DNA of 64,000 bases from an uncultured Oscillospiraceae bacterium (GCA_947626315.1 CANQRQ010000009.1:1-64000); one strand, 5' to 3'. Shown: positions 40,482 through 50,042, counted from the stretch's first letter. Notes: generated by a model from the letters alone, not told the origin. Translations and numbers: made by a program.

Positions 40482-41049
40482 AGAGGCCATTGTGGTGGAA
40501 GGTCGCTATGACAAAAACGCCCTGAGCCAGGTGGTGGACGCGCTGATCCTGGAGACCTCCGGCTTTGGCCTGTTCAAGGACCGGGAAAAGCAGAAGCTCC
40601 TCCGCCTGATCGCCCAGGCGAAGGGGCTTATCGTTCTGACCGATTCCGACGGGGCGGGCTTTGTGATCCGCCGTTTCATCAGCTCCTGCGTGGACCCGGC
40701 GCTGGTGAAGCACGCCTATATTCCGGATATCTACGGCCGGGAGCGCCGCAAAAGCGCTCCCTCCAAGGAGGGCAAGCTGGGCGTGGAGGGGATGCAGCCC
40801 CAGATCCTGCTGGAGGCGCTGATCAGGGCCGGCGCCACGCTGGATGACGCGGCGCCGGAGACTAGGCCGGCGCAGATCACCAAGGCGGATCTGTACGCCC
40901 GGGGCCTCAGCGGCCGGGAAAACAGCCGGGAGCTCCGGAGCAGGCTTTTAAAGCAGATGGAGTTGCCGGAGCGGCTGACGGCGGACGGTCTATTGGCGGT
41001 TTTGAACGCCGTTATGAGCCGGGAGGAGTTTTACGCTCTTCATTTTTGA
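40468..41049 (+). CDS. rnmV: Ribonuclease M5-like Toprim protein (DUF4093)
   Basis: EAIVVEGRYDKNALSQVVDALILET…LIVLTDSDGAGFVIRRFI. Confidence 0.85.
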   Translation: MHRVKEAIVVEGRYDKNALSQVVDALILETSGFGLFKDREKQKLLRLIAQAKGLIVLTDSDGAGFVIRRFISSCVDPALVKHAYIPDIYGRERRKSAPSKEGKLGVEGMQPQILLEALIRAGATLDDAAPETRPAQITKADLYARGLSGRENSRELRSRLLKQMELPERLTADGLLAVLNAVMSREEFYALHF

Positions 41050-41297
41050 CACAGTTCCTCCATACAGACTGACAGCAGCACCGCCACCAGCAAAAGCGCC
41101 TGGCAGTTCTCCTCCAGGGCCATGGCGGTCATATACAGGTCATAGCCCCGGACCATGCTGCCGTCCCATTTCAGCAGCAGCATAAGCGCGCAGAACAGCA
41201 AAAAGCAGCACATTTGAAGCGCGCGGATGAATATGTACCAGGCTGCCGGACACATGGACAGCATCCGGCGCAGTATGGCTTTGAGTTTCACAGGCAT
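41040..41297 (-). CDS. Small hypothetical membrane protein
   Basis: 85 aa with two hydrophobic segments; tail overlaps the rnmV 3' end by 10 bp. Confidence 0.45.
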   Translation of the reverse strand: MPVKLKAILRRMLSMCPAAWYIFIRALQMCCFLLFCALMLLLKWDGSMVRGYDLYMTAMALEENCQALLLVAVLLSVCMEELCQK

Positions 41298-41405
41298 CCC
41301 TCGTTCCTGCCTTTGATTTTAAATGAAAGCTCCCGCTCGTATCAAGGCAAAAAATTTTCCAGCACGGCGGGGGACGTTTGAAATGCTGCTATGAAAGCTT
41401 TTAAA

Positions 41406-41730
41406 CTGTAGACAAAGGTTCACTGCCTTCGCTGCGGAGCGGCGAATAGGGAATTTAAATCGTTTTTGAGGCAGCTTTGCCGCCTCAAAAACACTCTAAG
41501 GCGAGCTAAGCGAGCCCTCGCGCCGACCAAACGGGGCGAAGCCCCTGCGATCAGCGCGAGATCCTCAAATGCGAGCCCAACGAAGTGGGTCGCATTTGAA
41601 GCGTGTCGCCTTGTGCGACACGCTAGCCCTTCAGGGGCCCGGAAAACAAGGAATTTCCGGGCCCCTGAAGGGCAAATTGTGAATTTTAAATTAAAACTTC
41701 CGCGTAGTTGCAGACAAATGAAATCCCGCG
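41406..41730. repeat. Cluster of consecutive palindromes related to the composite intergenic repeat
   Basis: CTGTAGACAAAG; hairpins 41462-41492, 41517-41560, 41565-41599, 41601-41623 and a 20-bp perfect stem 41626-41645/41654-41673; ends TTGCAGACAAATGAA. Confidence 0.8.
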
Positions 41731-41809
41731 TGATAAAATAAGCAAAACTTAGTTTCGGCGCTCTTTTGGATAGAGAAGCGCGCCGCCCCGGACAGATCCA
41801 GGGCGGCGC

Positions 41810-41886
41810 TGGCACTCCCGGCGCGATTCGAACGCGCGACCTTCCGCTTAGGAGGCGGACGCTCTATCCTGCTGAGCTACGAGAGC
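41810..41886 (-). tRNA. tRNA-Arg(CCT)
   Basis: Reverse strand GCTCTCG TA GCTC…CCGC CTCCTAA GCGG…GTTCGAATC…CGGGAGT G CCA; cloverleaf with encoded CCA. Confidence 0.95.
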
Positions 41887-41967
41887 AGATGAAGAGCCCG
41901 AAAGCTCTGTTATTTTACCTTATAATTGATTCGGTGTCAATAAATTCTTGAAACAGAAGGGATCGCC

Positions 41968-44886
41968 ATGCTGAAACTGAAGGCTATCAAGAAGGACTAT
42001 GTGGTGGGCGAATCGGTGGTGCACGCGCTCAAGGGCGTGGACCTGGAATTCCGGGAGCACGAATTTGTCGCCATCCTGGGCCACTCCGGCTGCGGCAAGA
42101 CCACGCTGCTGAACATCGTGGGCGGGCTGGACCAGTATACCAGCGGCGACCTGATCATCAACGGCAAGTCCACCAAGAACTTTAACGACGGGGATTGGGA
42201 CGCCTACCGCAACCATTCCATCGGCTTTGTCTTTCAGTCCTATAACCTGATCCCGCACCAGTCCGTGCTGTCCAACGTGGAGCTGGCCCTCACCCTCTCC
42301 GGCGTGGCGCCCTCAGAGCGGCGGACCCGGGCCGTGGAGGCGCTGGAAAAGGTGGGCCTTGGCGATCAGCTCAGCAAGAAGCCGAACCAGCTCTCCGGCG
42401 GTCAGATGCAGCGGGTGGCCATTGCCCGCGCCCTGGTGAACAATCCGGACATTCTCCTGGCCGACGAGCCTACCGGCGCGCTGGACTCGGATACCTCCGT
42501 TCAAATCATGGAGATCCTCAAGGAGATCTCCAAGGATAAGCTCATCATCATGGTGACCCACAACCCCGACCTGGCCAACGAATACGCGGGGCGGATCATT
42601 CGGCTGAAGGACGGCCTGATCGTGGGGGACAGCGACCCCTATACCTCCGGCGAGGTGGAAAATGCGGACGAGGGCCACCGGCGGAAGCCCGCCATGAGCT
42701 TCTTTACCGCCCTGTCCCTCTCCACCAACAACCTGATGACGAAAAAAGCCCGGACCATTCTGACCGCCTTTGCCGGCAGCATCGGCATTATCGGCATTGC
42801 TCTGATCATGTCCCTGTCCAACGGCATTCAGAATTACATCGACAAGGTCCAGGAGGACACCCTGTCCAGCTATCCTATCACCATCCAGGCGGAGACGGTG
42901 GACATGACGGGTATGATCACCAGCCTGATGGGCGTGCAGGCGGAGGCGGCGGAGAACCGGCACGACAAGGACGCCGTCTACTCCAGCACTATCATGTACG
43001 ACCTGATGAACTCCATGATCTCCGCCGAGCGGGAGGTCAACAACCTGAAGGATTTCAAGACCTATCTGGAGAGCGAGAACAGCGAGATCGCCCAGTATGT
43101 GAGCTCCATCCAGTATTCCTATGACCTGGATCTGAACCTCTTCGCGGAGGACGTGGACGGCAACATCGTCAAGACGGACATTGTGGAGCTGCTCCAGAGC
43201 GCTATGAGCGCCACCTACGGCGGGGACTACAGCTCCTTCTTCTCCACCTACGGCTCCTATTACTCCATTGCGAACGTCTGGCAGGAGATGCTGCCCGGTG
43301 AAAACGGGGAGCTGATCAACCCGCTGCTCCAGGAGCAGTATGACCTGCTCTACGGCAAGTGGCCTGAGAACTATGACGAGGCCATCCTGGTGGTGGACAA
43401 AAATAACGAGATCTCGGACATGGTGCTCTATGCCCTGGGCCTCAAGTCCAACAGCAAGATCACCGACGACATGCAGGCCTTTATCTCCCAGGAGACGGTG
43501 GACGTGGAGTCGGAGAGCTGGAGCTATGAGGACGTCTGCAAGATGTCCCTGCGCTACATCTATCCGGCGGACCAGTACCAGTACGACGAGGAGAGCGGAG
43601 AGTACGTGAACCTGGCCGACGAGGAGCTGGGCCTGCGTACCCTGTACAAAAACGGCATGGAGGTCAAGGTCGTCGGAATCGTGCGGCAGAATGAGGACGC
43701 CCTGTCCGGCATGCTCACCGGCGCCATCGGCTATACCCACGCGCTGATCGAGCACATCATGCAGGAAGCCGAGACGAAAGATCTGGTCAAGCGGCAGCTG
43801 GCGGACCCGGACAAGGAGGTTTTCACCGGCCTGCCCTTCCTGGACGAGGACGACGAGGTGCTCTCCAAGAACCTGAAAACCCAGGCCGCCAAGGACTATC
43901 TGGCAAACGCCACGGAGGAGGAGCTGGCGGACGTATATATCGACTACATGTGCGTCCCCGAGGACGACTACGTGCAGGATCTGATCGACGAGCAGATGGA
44001 GGGCACCACCCGCAGCGATATCGAGGACATGGTCCTGGAGTATTACCCGGAGTACGCCTCCTTCCTGGAGCAGATGGACGACGACACCCTCTTTGACTAC
44101 GTGGAGCAGATGATCGGCGAGCAGGTGAAGGAGCAGTACGCCATCCAGATGCGGGCCATGTACGAAAAGCTCTCGGATGCGGAGCTGGTGGAGGACTTCC
44201 AGCTTTTGGTCCTGGATGAGGACGATTACCTCTGGATCTACGACAACGCCATGCCCCCCGTCTATTCCGAAACCAGCCTGAAGGAGACGCTGAAAAAGCT
44301 GGGCTACGTGGACCTGGACAGCCCCAGCACCATCAACATCTACGCCTCCACCTTTGAGGATAAAGACAGCATTGCCGAGGCCATCGAGCACTATAACGAC
44401 ACGGTGGACGAGGAGGACCAGATCAGCTATACCGACGTGGTGGCCCTGCTGATGAGCTCCATTACCACCATCATCAACGTCATCAGCTACGTTCTGATCG
44501 CCTTTGTCGCCATCTCGCTGGTGGTCTCCTCCATCATGATCGGCATTATCACCTATATCAGCGTGCTTGAGCGGACCAAGGAGATCGGTATCCTCCGGGC
44601 CATTGGCGCCTCCAAGAAGGACGTCTCCCGGGTCTTCAACGCGGAAACCTTCATCATCGGCTTTACCGCCGGAGCGATCGGGATCCTGATGACCCTGCTG
44701 CTGAATATCCCCATCAATATCATTGTCCACGACCTGACGGGGATTTATGCCCTCAACGCCACGCTCCCCTGGGTGGGCGGCGCGGCGCTGGTGGTGATCA
44801 GCGTGGTGTTGACCTTCATTGCCGGCCTGATCCCCTCGGGTCTGGCCGCCAAGAAGGACCCTGTGGAGGCCCTGCGCACCGAATAA
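41968..44886 (+). CDS. Fused ABC transporter ATPase-FtsX/MacB-type permease with large extracytoplasmic domain
   Basis: GHSGCGKTTLLN, LSGGQMQRVAIARAL; C-terminal FtsX domain (SVLERTKEIGILRAIGASKKDVSRVFNAETF). Confidence 0.93.
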   Translation: MLKLKAIKKDYVVGESVVHALKGVDLEFREHEFVAILGHSGCGKTTLLNIVGGLDQYTSGDLIINGKSTKNFNDGDWDAYRNHSIGFVFQSYNLIPHQSVLSNVELALTLSGVAPSERRTRAVEALEKVGLGDQLSKKPNQLSGGQMQRVAIARALVNNPDILLADEPTGALDSDTSVQIMEILKEISKDKLIIMVTHNPDLANEYAGRIIRLKDGLIVGDSDPYTSGEVENADEGHRRKPAMSFFTALSLSTNNLMTKKARTILTAFAGSIGIIGIALIMSLSNGIQNYIDKVQEDTLSSYPITIQAETVDMTGMITSLMGVQAEAAENRHDKDAVYSSTIMYDLMNSMISAEREVNNLKDFKTYLESENSEIAQYVSSIQYSYDLDLNLFAEDVDGNIVKTDIVELLQSAMSATYGGDYSSFFSTYGSYYSIANVWQEMLPGENGELINPLLQEQYDLLYGKWPENYDEAILVVDKNNEISDMVLYALGLKSNSKITDDMQAFISQETVDVESESWSYEDVCKMSLRYIYPADQYQYDEESGEYVNLADEELGLRTLYKNGMEVKVVGIVRQNEDALSGMLTGAIGYTHALIEHIMQEAETKDLVKRQLADPDKEVFTGLPFLDEDDEVLSKNLKTQAAKDYLANATEEELADVYIDYMCVPEDDYVQDLIDEQMEGTTRSDIEDMVLEYYPEYASFLEQMDDDTLFDYVEQMIGEQVKEQYAIQMRAMYEKLSDAELVEDFQLLVLDEDDYLWIYDNAMPPVYSETSLKETLKKLGYVDLDSPSTINIYASTFEDKDSIAEAIEHYNDTVDEEDQISYTDVVALLMSSITTIINVISYVLIAFVAISLVVSSIMIGIITYISVLERTKEIGILRAIGASKKDVSRVFNAETFIIGFTAGAIGILMTLLLNIPINIIVHDLTGIYALNATLPWVGGAALVVISVVLTFIAGLIPSGLAAKKDPVEALRTE

Positions 44887-44900
44887 AAAGTAAACAGCTC

Positions 44901-45121
44901 AAATTGCCGGACCGTTCTGGTCCGGCAATTTCAAGTTGAAGACAAAGTGTCTTCAACTTGAAAGCTTATCCAGGAGCATTCAAAAATGCTCCTGGATAAG
45001 AGCAGATTGAACGCAGAAAGAGGGCTCCCGCCCCCTCTCTGCACTCTCCCCCTGCAGTTCTATACATTGCCGATAGCTTTGTCTACAGTCTGCAATTGCC
45101 GGATCATCAGATCCGGCAATT
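44901..45121. repeat. Composite palindromic intergenic element, copy B (inverted relative to copy A)
   Basis: Hairpins at 44901-44931, 44931-44961, 44965-45000 and 45094-45121; core is reverse complement of 2373-2535 with few changes. Confidence 0.85.
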
Positions 45122-45197
45122 TTTTTGAGGCGGGCGCAACCGGGGCGAATAAAGAGGGTCTATTTAGGTAGATACCCAAAAAAGGAGGGAAACTACT

Positions 45198-47366
45198 ATG
45201 AAAAAAATCATTTGCCTGCTTCTGGCCGTTGCGCTCTGCCTGAGCGCCTGCGGGAGAGACAAAGGCGCCTCAACGCCCCAGGAGGCGGGAAGCGCTGACG
45301 CCCCGGCTCTGGCTGCCAGGCCGGCCAATCTGAGCGGAGAGGCTCGCCGGATGGCCTCAGAGACGCTGCCCATGCCGGAAACCGGGATCAATCTGTTCGA
45401 CGCAGTCGGGACACCCAGCGGGGCCTTTCTGTACGGCGTGGACGAGAACCAATTGGCCCGTTATTTTACCCTGGACACGGAGAGCCTGGAAATCAAAGCG
45501 CTTCCGGAGCTACCCTCCGATAGGCCGGAGGCCCTCTGTGCCTCGCCGGACGGGACGCTCCGGGTCCTGTACCGCACGGAGGAGGGCCGCTGCTGCCTGC
45601 TTTCCCGCTCCCCGGAGGGGGCCGTGGAGGAGCTCCTGCTGCCGGATGAACTGCTGAACGGGGAGCCGGTGGCCAGCTTTGAAGCGGCGGAGGGCGCGTT
45701 ATATGTCACGACTCCCCAGCGGGCCTTTTCCTTTGACGCCGGCGGCAAGCTGCTGCGGGATTACGGGACGGCTCAAAGTCCGCGGAGCTTTCTGCGGCTC
45801 GGGTCCGGCCAGCTCCTGCTGATCAACCACGGCAACTCCGGCAATAACCGGCCGGGAGCTGTCAACAACGCGGAGATCCAGGAGATCGGATCGGATGGCG
45901 CGCCGGGAGAGCGCTATCAGGTGGAGAGCATGTTTACCCTCTACCTGGCCGGGAGCGGCGGCCAGCTCCTGGTCCGGCAGAATGACATTCTCTACCGGTA
46001 CGACTATAAAACCGGAAACGGCGAGGCGCTGATCAATTGCTTTACCAGCGGCATAACGAATGTTGGGCTGGTCTGCCTGGGAGAGGATCTGTTTTTCAGC
46101 GTTGACCAGGGAAAACCCTTCGTCTGGCGGCCCTGGGAAGGGGGAGAGGTCCAGATCCTGACCCTGGCCACCTATGACATAGAATTCGGCCTGAAAAAGG
46201 ACATTGAAGCCTTTAATGAGAGCAACAGTGAGTACATGATCCAGCTGATAGACTACGCGGACTATGACACCTATGAGGACCAAAACACCGGGCTGAACAA
46301 GCTGGCCACGGACATCATCAGCGGCAACGCGCCGGATATCTACGACATGAGCCGTTTTTCCGTGAACCAGTATGCCGCCAAAGGGCTTTTGGAAGATCTG
46401 AAGCCCTATTTTGAGGCGGACCCGGACATGAATTACAGCGATCTTGTGCCAAACGTGGCCCAGGCCATGGAGTTTCACGGCGGCCTATACCAGCTGGTCC
46501 CCGGTTTTGAACTGGTGACGGTGGCGGGGGACCGGTCCACCGTCGGGCCTGACTGGGGCGTAGAGCGCTTTCTGGAGCTGACCCGTGAGCTGCCCCACGA
46601 GAGCATTTTCGGCCTGGATCTGACCCGGGATACCTTCATGGGACTGGTTTTAGCCTTCATGCACAGAGAGCTGTATTCCGAGGAGGAGCTCTGGTGCGAT
46701 TTCCAGAACCAGGACTTTATGGACATGCTGTCCTTTGCGGCCAGTCTGCCCGCCTCCTTTAATTATGACGGAAGCCAGGGCACTGACATCGGGAGGGCCT
46801 ATGCCGGGGAGCAGGTGCTGATTTTGACCGGCTTGGATGCCAGTGCGGTGGACGAGGTCTCCTGGATGGACGCGATTTTCGGCGGAGAGGCCCAGTTTGT
46901 GGGCTTCCCGACCGCTGAGGGCAGCGGCTTTGGCTTCCGGCCCACCGCGCAGCTGGCCATGTCCTCCGCGGGACACAATAAGTTCGGCGTGTGGGAGTTC
47001 TTCCGGTATCTCCTCTCGGACGAGCTGCTGGATCAGGGCTTCTACGGCCTGCCTCTGCGCACCGCCGCGCTGGAGCGCCGCCTGGACAAAGGCATCGCGA
47101 AAAACATGGAAAAGCCTGCCACGGTGAATACCGCCTCCACCACCGATTGGGTGTCGTTCGAAGGCGCGCCGGTGGACGAGAGCATGCGGGAGCGGATCCA
47201 CACTATGGTGGACAAAATCGACTGCTGCACCGTCTGCGACAGCACCATCCTATCCATCGTCATGGAGCAGGCGGAGCCCTTCTTCGCCGGGGGAAAGACC
47301 GTGGAGGACGCCGCCGCAGGCATCCAGTCCCGGGTGAATATCTACCTTTCCGAGCAGTACGGCTGA
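45198..47366 (+). CDS. Lipoprotein: propeller-like N-terminal half plus extracellular solute-binding domain (paralogue of 6733-8913)
   Basis: Lipobox ALCLSACG; TDIISGNAPDIYDMS…GLLEDLKPYFE; same C-terminal ending IYLSEQYG*. Confidence 0.75.
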   Translation: MKKIICLLLAVALCLSACGRDKGASTPQEAGSADAPALAARPANLSGEARRMASETLPMPETGINLFDAVGTPSGAFLYGVDENQLARYFTLDTESLEIKALPELPSDRPEALCASPDGTLRVLYRTEEGRCCLLSRSPEGAVEELLLPDELLNGEPVASFEAAEGALYVTTPQRAFSFDAGGKLLRDYGTAQSPRSFLRLGSGQLLLINHGNSGNNRPGAVNNAEIQEIGSDGAPGERYQVESMFTLYLAGSGGQLLVRQNDILYRYDYKTGNGEALINCFTSGITNVGLVCLGEDLFFSVDQGKPFVWRPWEGGEVQILTLATYDIEFGLKKDIEAFNESNSEYMIQLIDYADYDTYEDQNTGLNKLATDIISGNAPDIYDMSRFSVNQYAAKGLLEDLKPYFEADPDMNYSDLVPNVAQAMEFHGGLYQLVPGFELVTVAGDRSTVGPDWGVERFLELTRELPHESIFGLDLTRDTFMGLVLAFMHRELYSEEELWCDFQNQDFMDMLSFAASLPASFNYDGSQGTDIGRAYAGEQVLILTGLDASAVDEVSWMDAIFGGEAQFVGFPTAEGSGFGFRPTAQLAMSSAGHNKFGVWEFFRYLLSDELLDQGFYGLPLRTAALERRLDKGIAKNMEKPATVNTASTTDWVSFEGAPVDESMRERIHTMVDKIDCCTVCDSTILSIVMEQAEPFFAGGKTVEDAAAGIQSRVNIYLSEQYG

Positions 47367-47380
47367 ACATAGAAGCATTC

Positions 47381-47417
47381 TGGACCGGGCTTTGAATAAG
47401 GCCCGGTCCATTTTTTT
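47381..47417 (+). terminator. Rho-independent terminator
   Basis: TGGACCGGGC…GCCCGGTCCA followed by T7. Confidence 0.9.
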
Positions 47418-47513
47418 CAGAAAAACAGGATTTTCCATCAAATCAAATGCACATTTGTTTATTGTGATAGATTTTGCATTTTGAGAAAAAGCACTTTAGT
47501 TCAATTTGCCCGC

Positions 47514-47866
47514 TTGACAGGGCAGGGGAGCGGTTGTATAATTTAGCCAACCTGAGGGGTAGAAGAAGAATCCCTCGTACAAGGGAAAAGGCGTGGATGA
47601 AGACAAGTACCGTGAAGATCGGCTTCAGCGAGCCGGGGCATGGTGTGAGCCCGGCAGTACGGATCACGGGAATAACACTTCGGAGCCGCGAACCCAACGG
47701 CCGCAGGCCCAGTAGGGGAGACGCGATGCGCGGCGTTAAAGCGCACGGGTTTGATAGAACCCGAAAAGTGACTGCTTTGGCAGTAAATTAGGTGGCACCG
47801 CGGATCAGCAGCTATTCGTCCTAAAATTTATATGGACGGCTGCGCAGATTTCGGAGGTGCTTTTTT
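47514..47866 (+). ncRNA. T-box leader (probable Asn specifier AAC) with promoter, upstream of asnB
   Basis: TTGACA-N17-TATAAT (47514-47542); AAATTAGGTGGCACCGCGG (47785-47803); GGAATAACACTTCGG specifier candidate. Confidence 0.88.
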
Positions 47867-49447
47867 ATGTGTTCCATTATGGGTTTTCTCTCTGACGGGC
47901 TGGACGAACAGTCCGTACGGCCGTATTTTGACCGGACGGTTTCCCGCGGCCCGGATCAGACCCGCATTGAGAAAGCGGGCAGCGGCCTGCTCTGCTTCCA
48001 CCGGCTCTCCATCATGGGCCTGCACGAAGAGGGCATGCAGCCCTTTCATCTGGGGCGGGATATGGTGGTCTGCAACGGAGAGCTCTACGGCTTTCGAAAG
48101 ATGAAAGCGGCGCTGAGCGAGAAATACAGCTTTGTCAGCGATTCGGACTGTGAGATCATCCTCCCCCTGTACCGGGAGTACGGGCTGGAGATGTTTAAGC
48201 TGCTGGACGCGGAGTTCGCCATGATCCTCTACGACGGGACAAAGGACGAACTGATCGCCGCCCGGGACCCCATCGGGATCCGCCCGCTGTATTACGGCTA
48301 TCTGCCGGACGGAGCGCCGGTTTTCGCCTCCGAGGCCAAAAACCTGGTGGGCCTCTGCCCGGAGGTCATGCCCTTCCCGCCGGGACATTATTACGCCGGC
48401 GGAAGGTTTGTCCGCTATGCGGACCTGACCACGGTGGAGCAGTATTCGGAGGACGGCATTGACGCCGTCTGCGCCAAGATTCGGGAGAAGCTCATTGCCG
48501 CGGTGGAAAAGCGGCTGGACGCGGACGCGCCTTTGGGCTTTCTGCTCTCCGGCGGCCTGGATTCCAGCCTGGTCTGCGCCATCTCCGCCAAGCTTCTGCA
48601 CCGGAAGATCCGGACCTTTGCCATCGGCATGGACACGGACGCCATCGACCTGAAATATGCCCGCCAGGCGGCGGAGTATATCGGCGCGGAGCACACGGAG
48701 GTCTATATGACCCGGGAGCAGGTCCTGGCCTCTCTGGAGGAGGTCATCGCCCTGCTGGGGACCTACGATATCACCACCATCCGGGCCAGCATGGGCATGT
48801 ATCTGTGCTGCAAGGCCATCCACGAGCAGACGGACGTGCGGGTGCTCATGACCGGGGAGATCTCCGACGAGCTCTTCGGCTACAAATACACGGATTTTGC
48901 CCCCTCTTCCGAGGCCTTCCAGCAGGAGGCCAAGAAGCGGATCGACGAACTGCACATGTATGACGTCCTCCGGGCCGACCGCTGCATTTCCGTCAACTCC
49001 CTGGAGGCCCGGGTGCCCTTCGGGGACCTGGACTTCGTGCGCTACGTCATGAGCGTGGACCCGGAGCTGAAGCTGAACCGCTACGGGATGGGCAAATACC
49101 TGCTGCGCAAGGCCTTCGCGGAGGACCACATTCTCCCGGAGGGCATCCTTTGGCGGCAGAAGGCCGCTTTCTCCGACGCGGTGGGCCATTCCATGGTGGA
49201 CGACCTGAAGGAGTACGCGGAAGGCCTGTACAGCGACGAGGCCTTTGAAACCGCCCGGGCCAAGTACGATTTCGCTCAACCCTTCACCAAGGAGAGCCTT
49301 TTGTACCGGGAGATTTTTGAGAAGTACTATCCGGGTCAGGCCCGGATGGTCAAGGATTTCTGGATGCCGAACCGCCAGTGGGAGGGCTGCGACGTGAACG
49401 ATCCCTCCGCCCGCGTGCTCTCCAACTACGGGGCAAGCGGCTGCTGA
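47867..49447 (+). CDS. asnB: Asparagine synthase B (glutamine-hydrolysing)
   Basis: MCSIMGF with Cys2; FLLSGGLDSSLVCAISAKL; MTGEISDELFGY. Confidence 0.95.
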   Translation: MCSIMGFLSDGLDEQSVRPYFDRTVSRGPDQTRIEKAGSGLLCFHRLSIMGLHEEGMQPFHLGRDMVVCNGELYGFRKMKAALSEKYSFVSDSDCEIILPLYREYGLEMFKLLDAEFAMILYDGTKDELIAARDPIGIRPLYYGYLPDGAPVFASEAKNLVGLCPEVMPFPPGHYYAGGRFVRYADLTTVEQYSEDGIDAVCAKIREKLIAAVEKRLDADAPLGFLLSGGLDSSLVCAISAKLLHRKIRTFAIGMDTDAIDLKYARQAAEYIGAEHTEVYMTREQVLASLEEVIALLGTYDITTIRASMGMYLCCKAIHEQTDVRVLMTGEISDELFGYKYTDFAPSSEAFQQEAKKRIDELHMYDVLRADRCISVNSLEARVPFGDLDFVRYVMSVDPELKLNRYGMGKYLLRKAFAEDHILPEGILWRQKAAFSDAVGHSMVDDLKEYAEGLYSDEAFETARAKYDFAQPFTKESLLYREIFEKYYPGQARMVKDFWMPNRQWEGCDVNDPSARVLSNYGASGC

Positions 49448-49472
49448 TCACGGCGGGGAAAGGGGAGCGCCT

Positions 49473-50033
49473 ATGCCGCCAGCCACCGGAAAAATGACGA
49501 TTTTTGTCTCCGCGGCCTGCGCCGGGGCCGCACAGCGCCTGCCGCGCCTGCTGCCGCCCCTGCGTGTCCGGGCGGAACTGCTCACCGTACCGCCGGCGGA
49601 GCTTTCCGCCCTTCTGGCCGAGCGCCCGGCAGACGCGGTGATCCTGGGTCCCGGCCAGTTTGAGCTGGCAGCGGACCTCTCCGAGCACAGCTACACGGGG
49701 GTCCTGCTGCTGGCGGAAGGGGAGGCGCTGCGGGACCTGGCCGCGGCCTGCGCGGCTTCCGGCGTGCTGCTGGCGGACGCTCAGAGTCTGGACGCCGCCT
49801 TGCCGCAGCTTCTGGCCCTGTGCAGCCGCCTGCGCCTGCTCCGGGCCAGGACAGTGGTGCTCCGGCAGAAGCTGGACGACACCCGCCTGATCAGCCGGGC
49901 AAAGCTGCTGCTCATGTCCCGCTTTAAAATGAGCGAGGGCGAAGCCCACCGCTATATCGAGAAAACCGCCATGGACGGCGGGACAAAGCGGCGGGAGGTG
50001 GCGGAGCGGATCATCCGCACCTATGAAGAATAA
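49473..50033 (+). CDS. ANTAR-domain RNA-binding regulator with degenerate receiver
   Basis: C-terminal LISRAKLLLMSRFKMSEGEAHRYIEKTAMDGGTKRREVAERII is a canonical ANTAR helix set. Confidence 0.92.
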   Translation: MPPATGKMTIFVSAACAGAAQRLPRLLPPLRVRAELLTVPPAELSALLAERPADAVILGPGQFELAADLSEHSYTGVLLLAEGEALRDLAAACAASGVLLADAQSLDAALPQLLALCSRLRLLRARTVVLRQKLDDTRLISRAKLLLMSRFKMSEGEAHRYIEKTAMDGGTKRREVAERIIRTYEE

Positions 50034-50042
50034 GCCTGGCTC

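Noticed and set aside
41400-41740. CRISPR array
   Set aside because: Repeats are palindromes of different sequence with no regular repeat-spacer periodicity and no cas genes nearby.
41466-41741. 91-aa ORF MRQLCRLKNTLRRAKRALAPTKRGEAP…
   Set aside because: Runs across five consecutive hairpins of the palindrome cluster; no RBS and no domain logic.
44986-45171. ORF MLLDKSRLNAERGLPPPLCTLPLQ…, similar to the start of the 2076-2480 minus ORF (MLVDKRRLYAERGLPPPLCPLPPA…)
   Set aside because: Similarity comes from the shared DNA repeat. Aligning the two copies gives mostly non-synonymous changes and a one-base indel in the C run that shifts frame, so it does not look protein-coding.
47443-47791. Short ORFs on both strands in 47443-47791
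   Set aside because: They lie inside the asnB T-box leader and its promoter.
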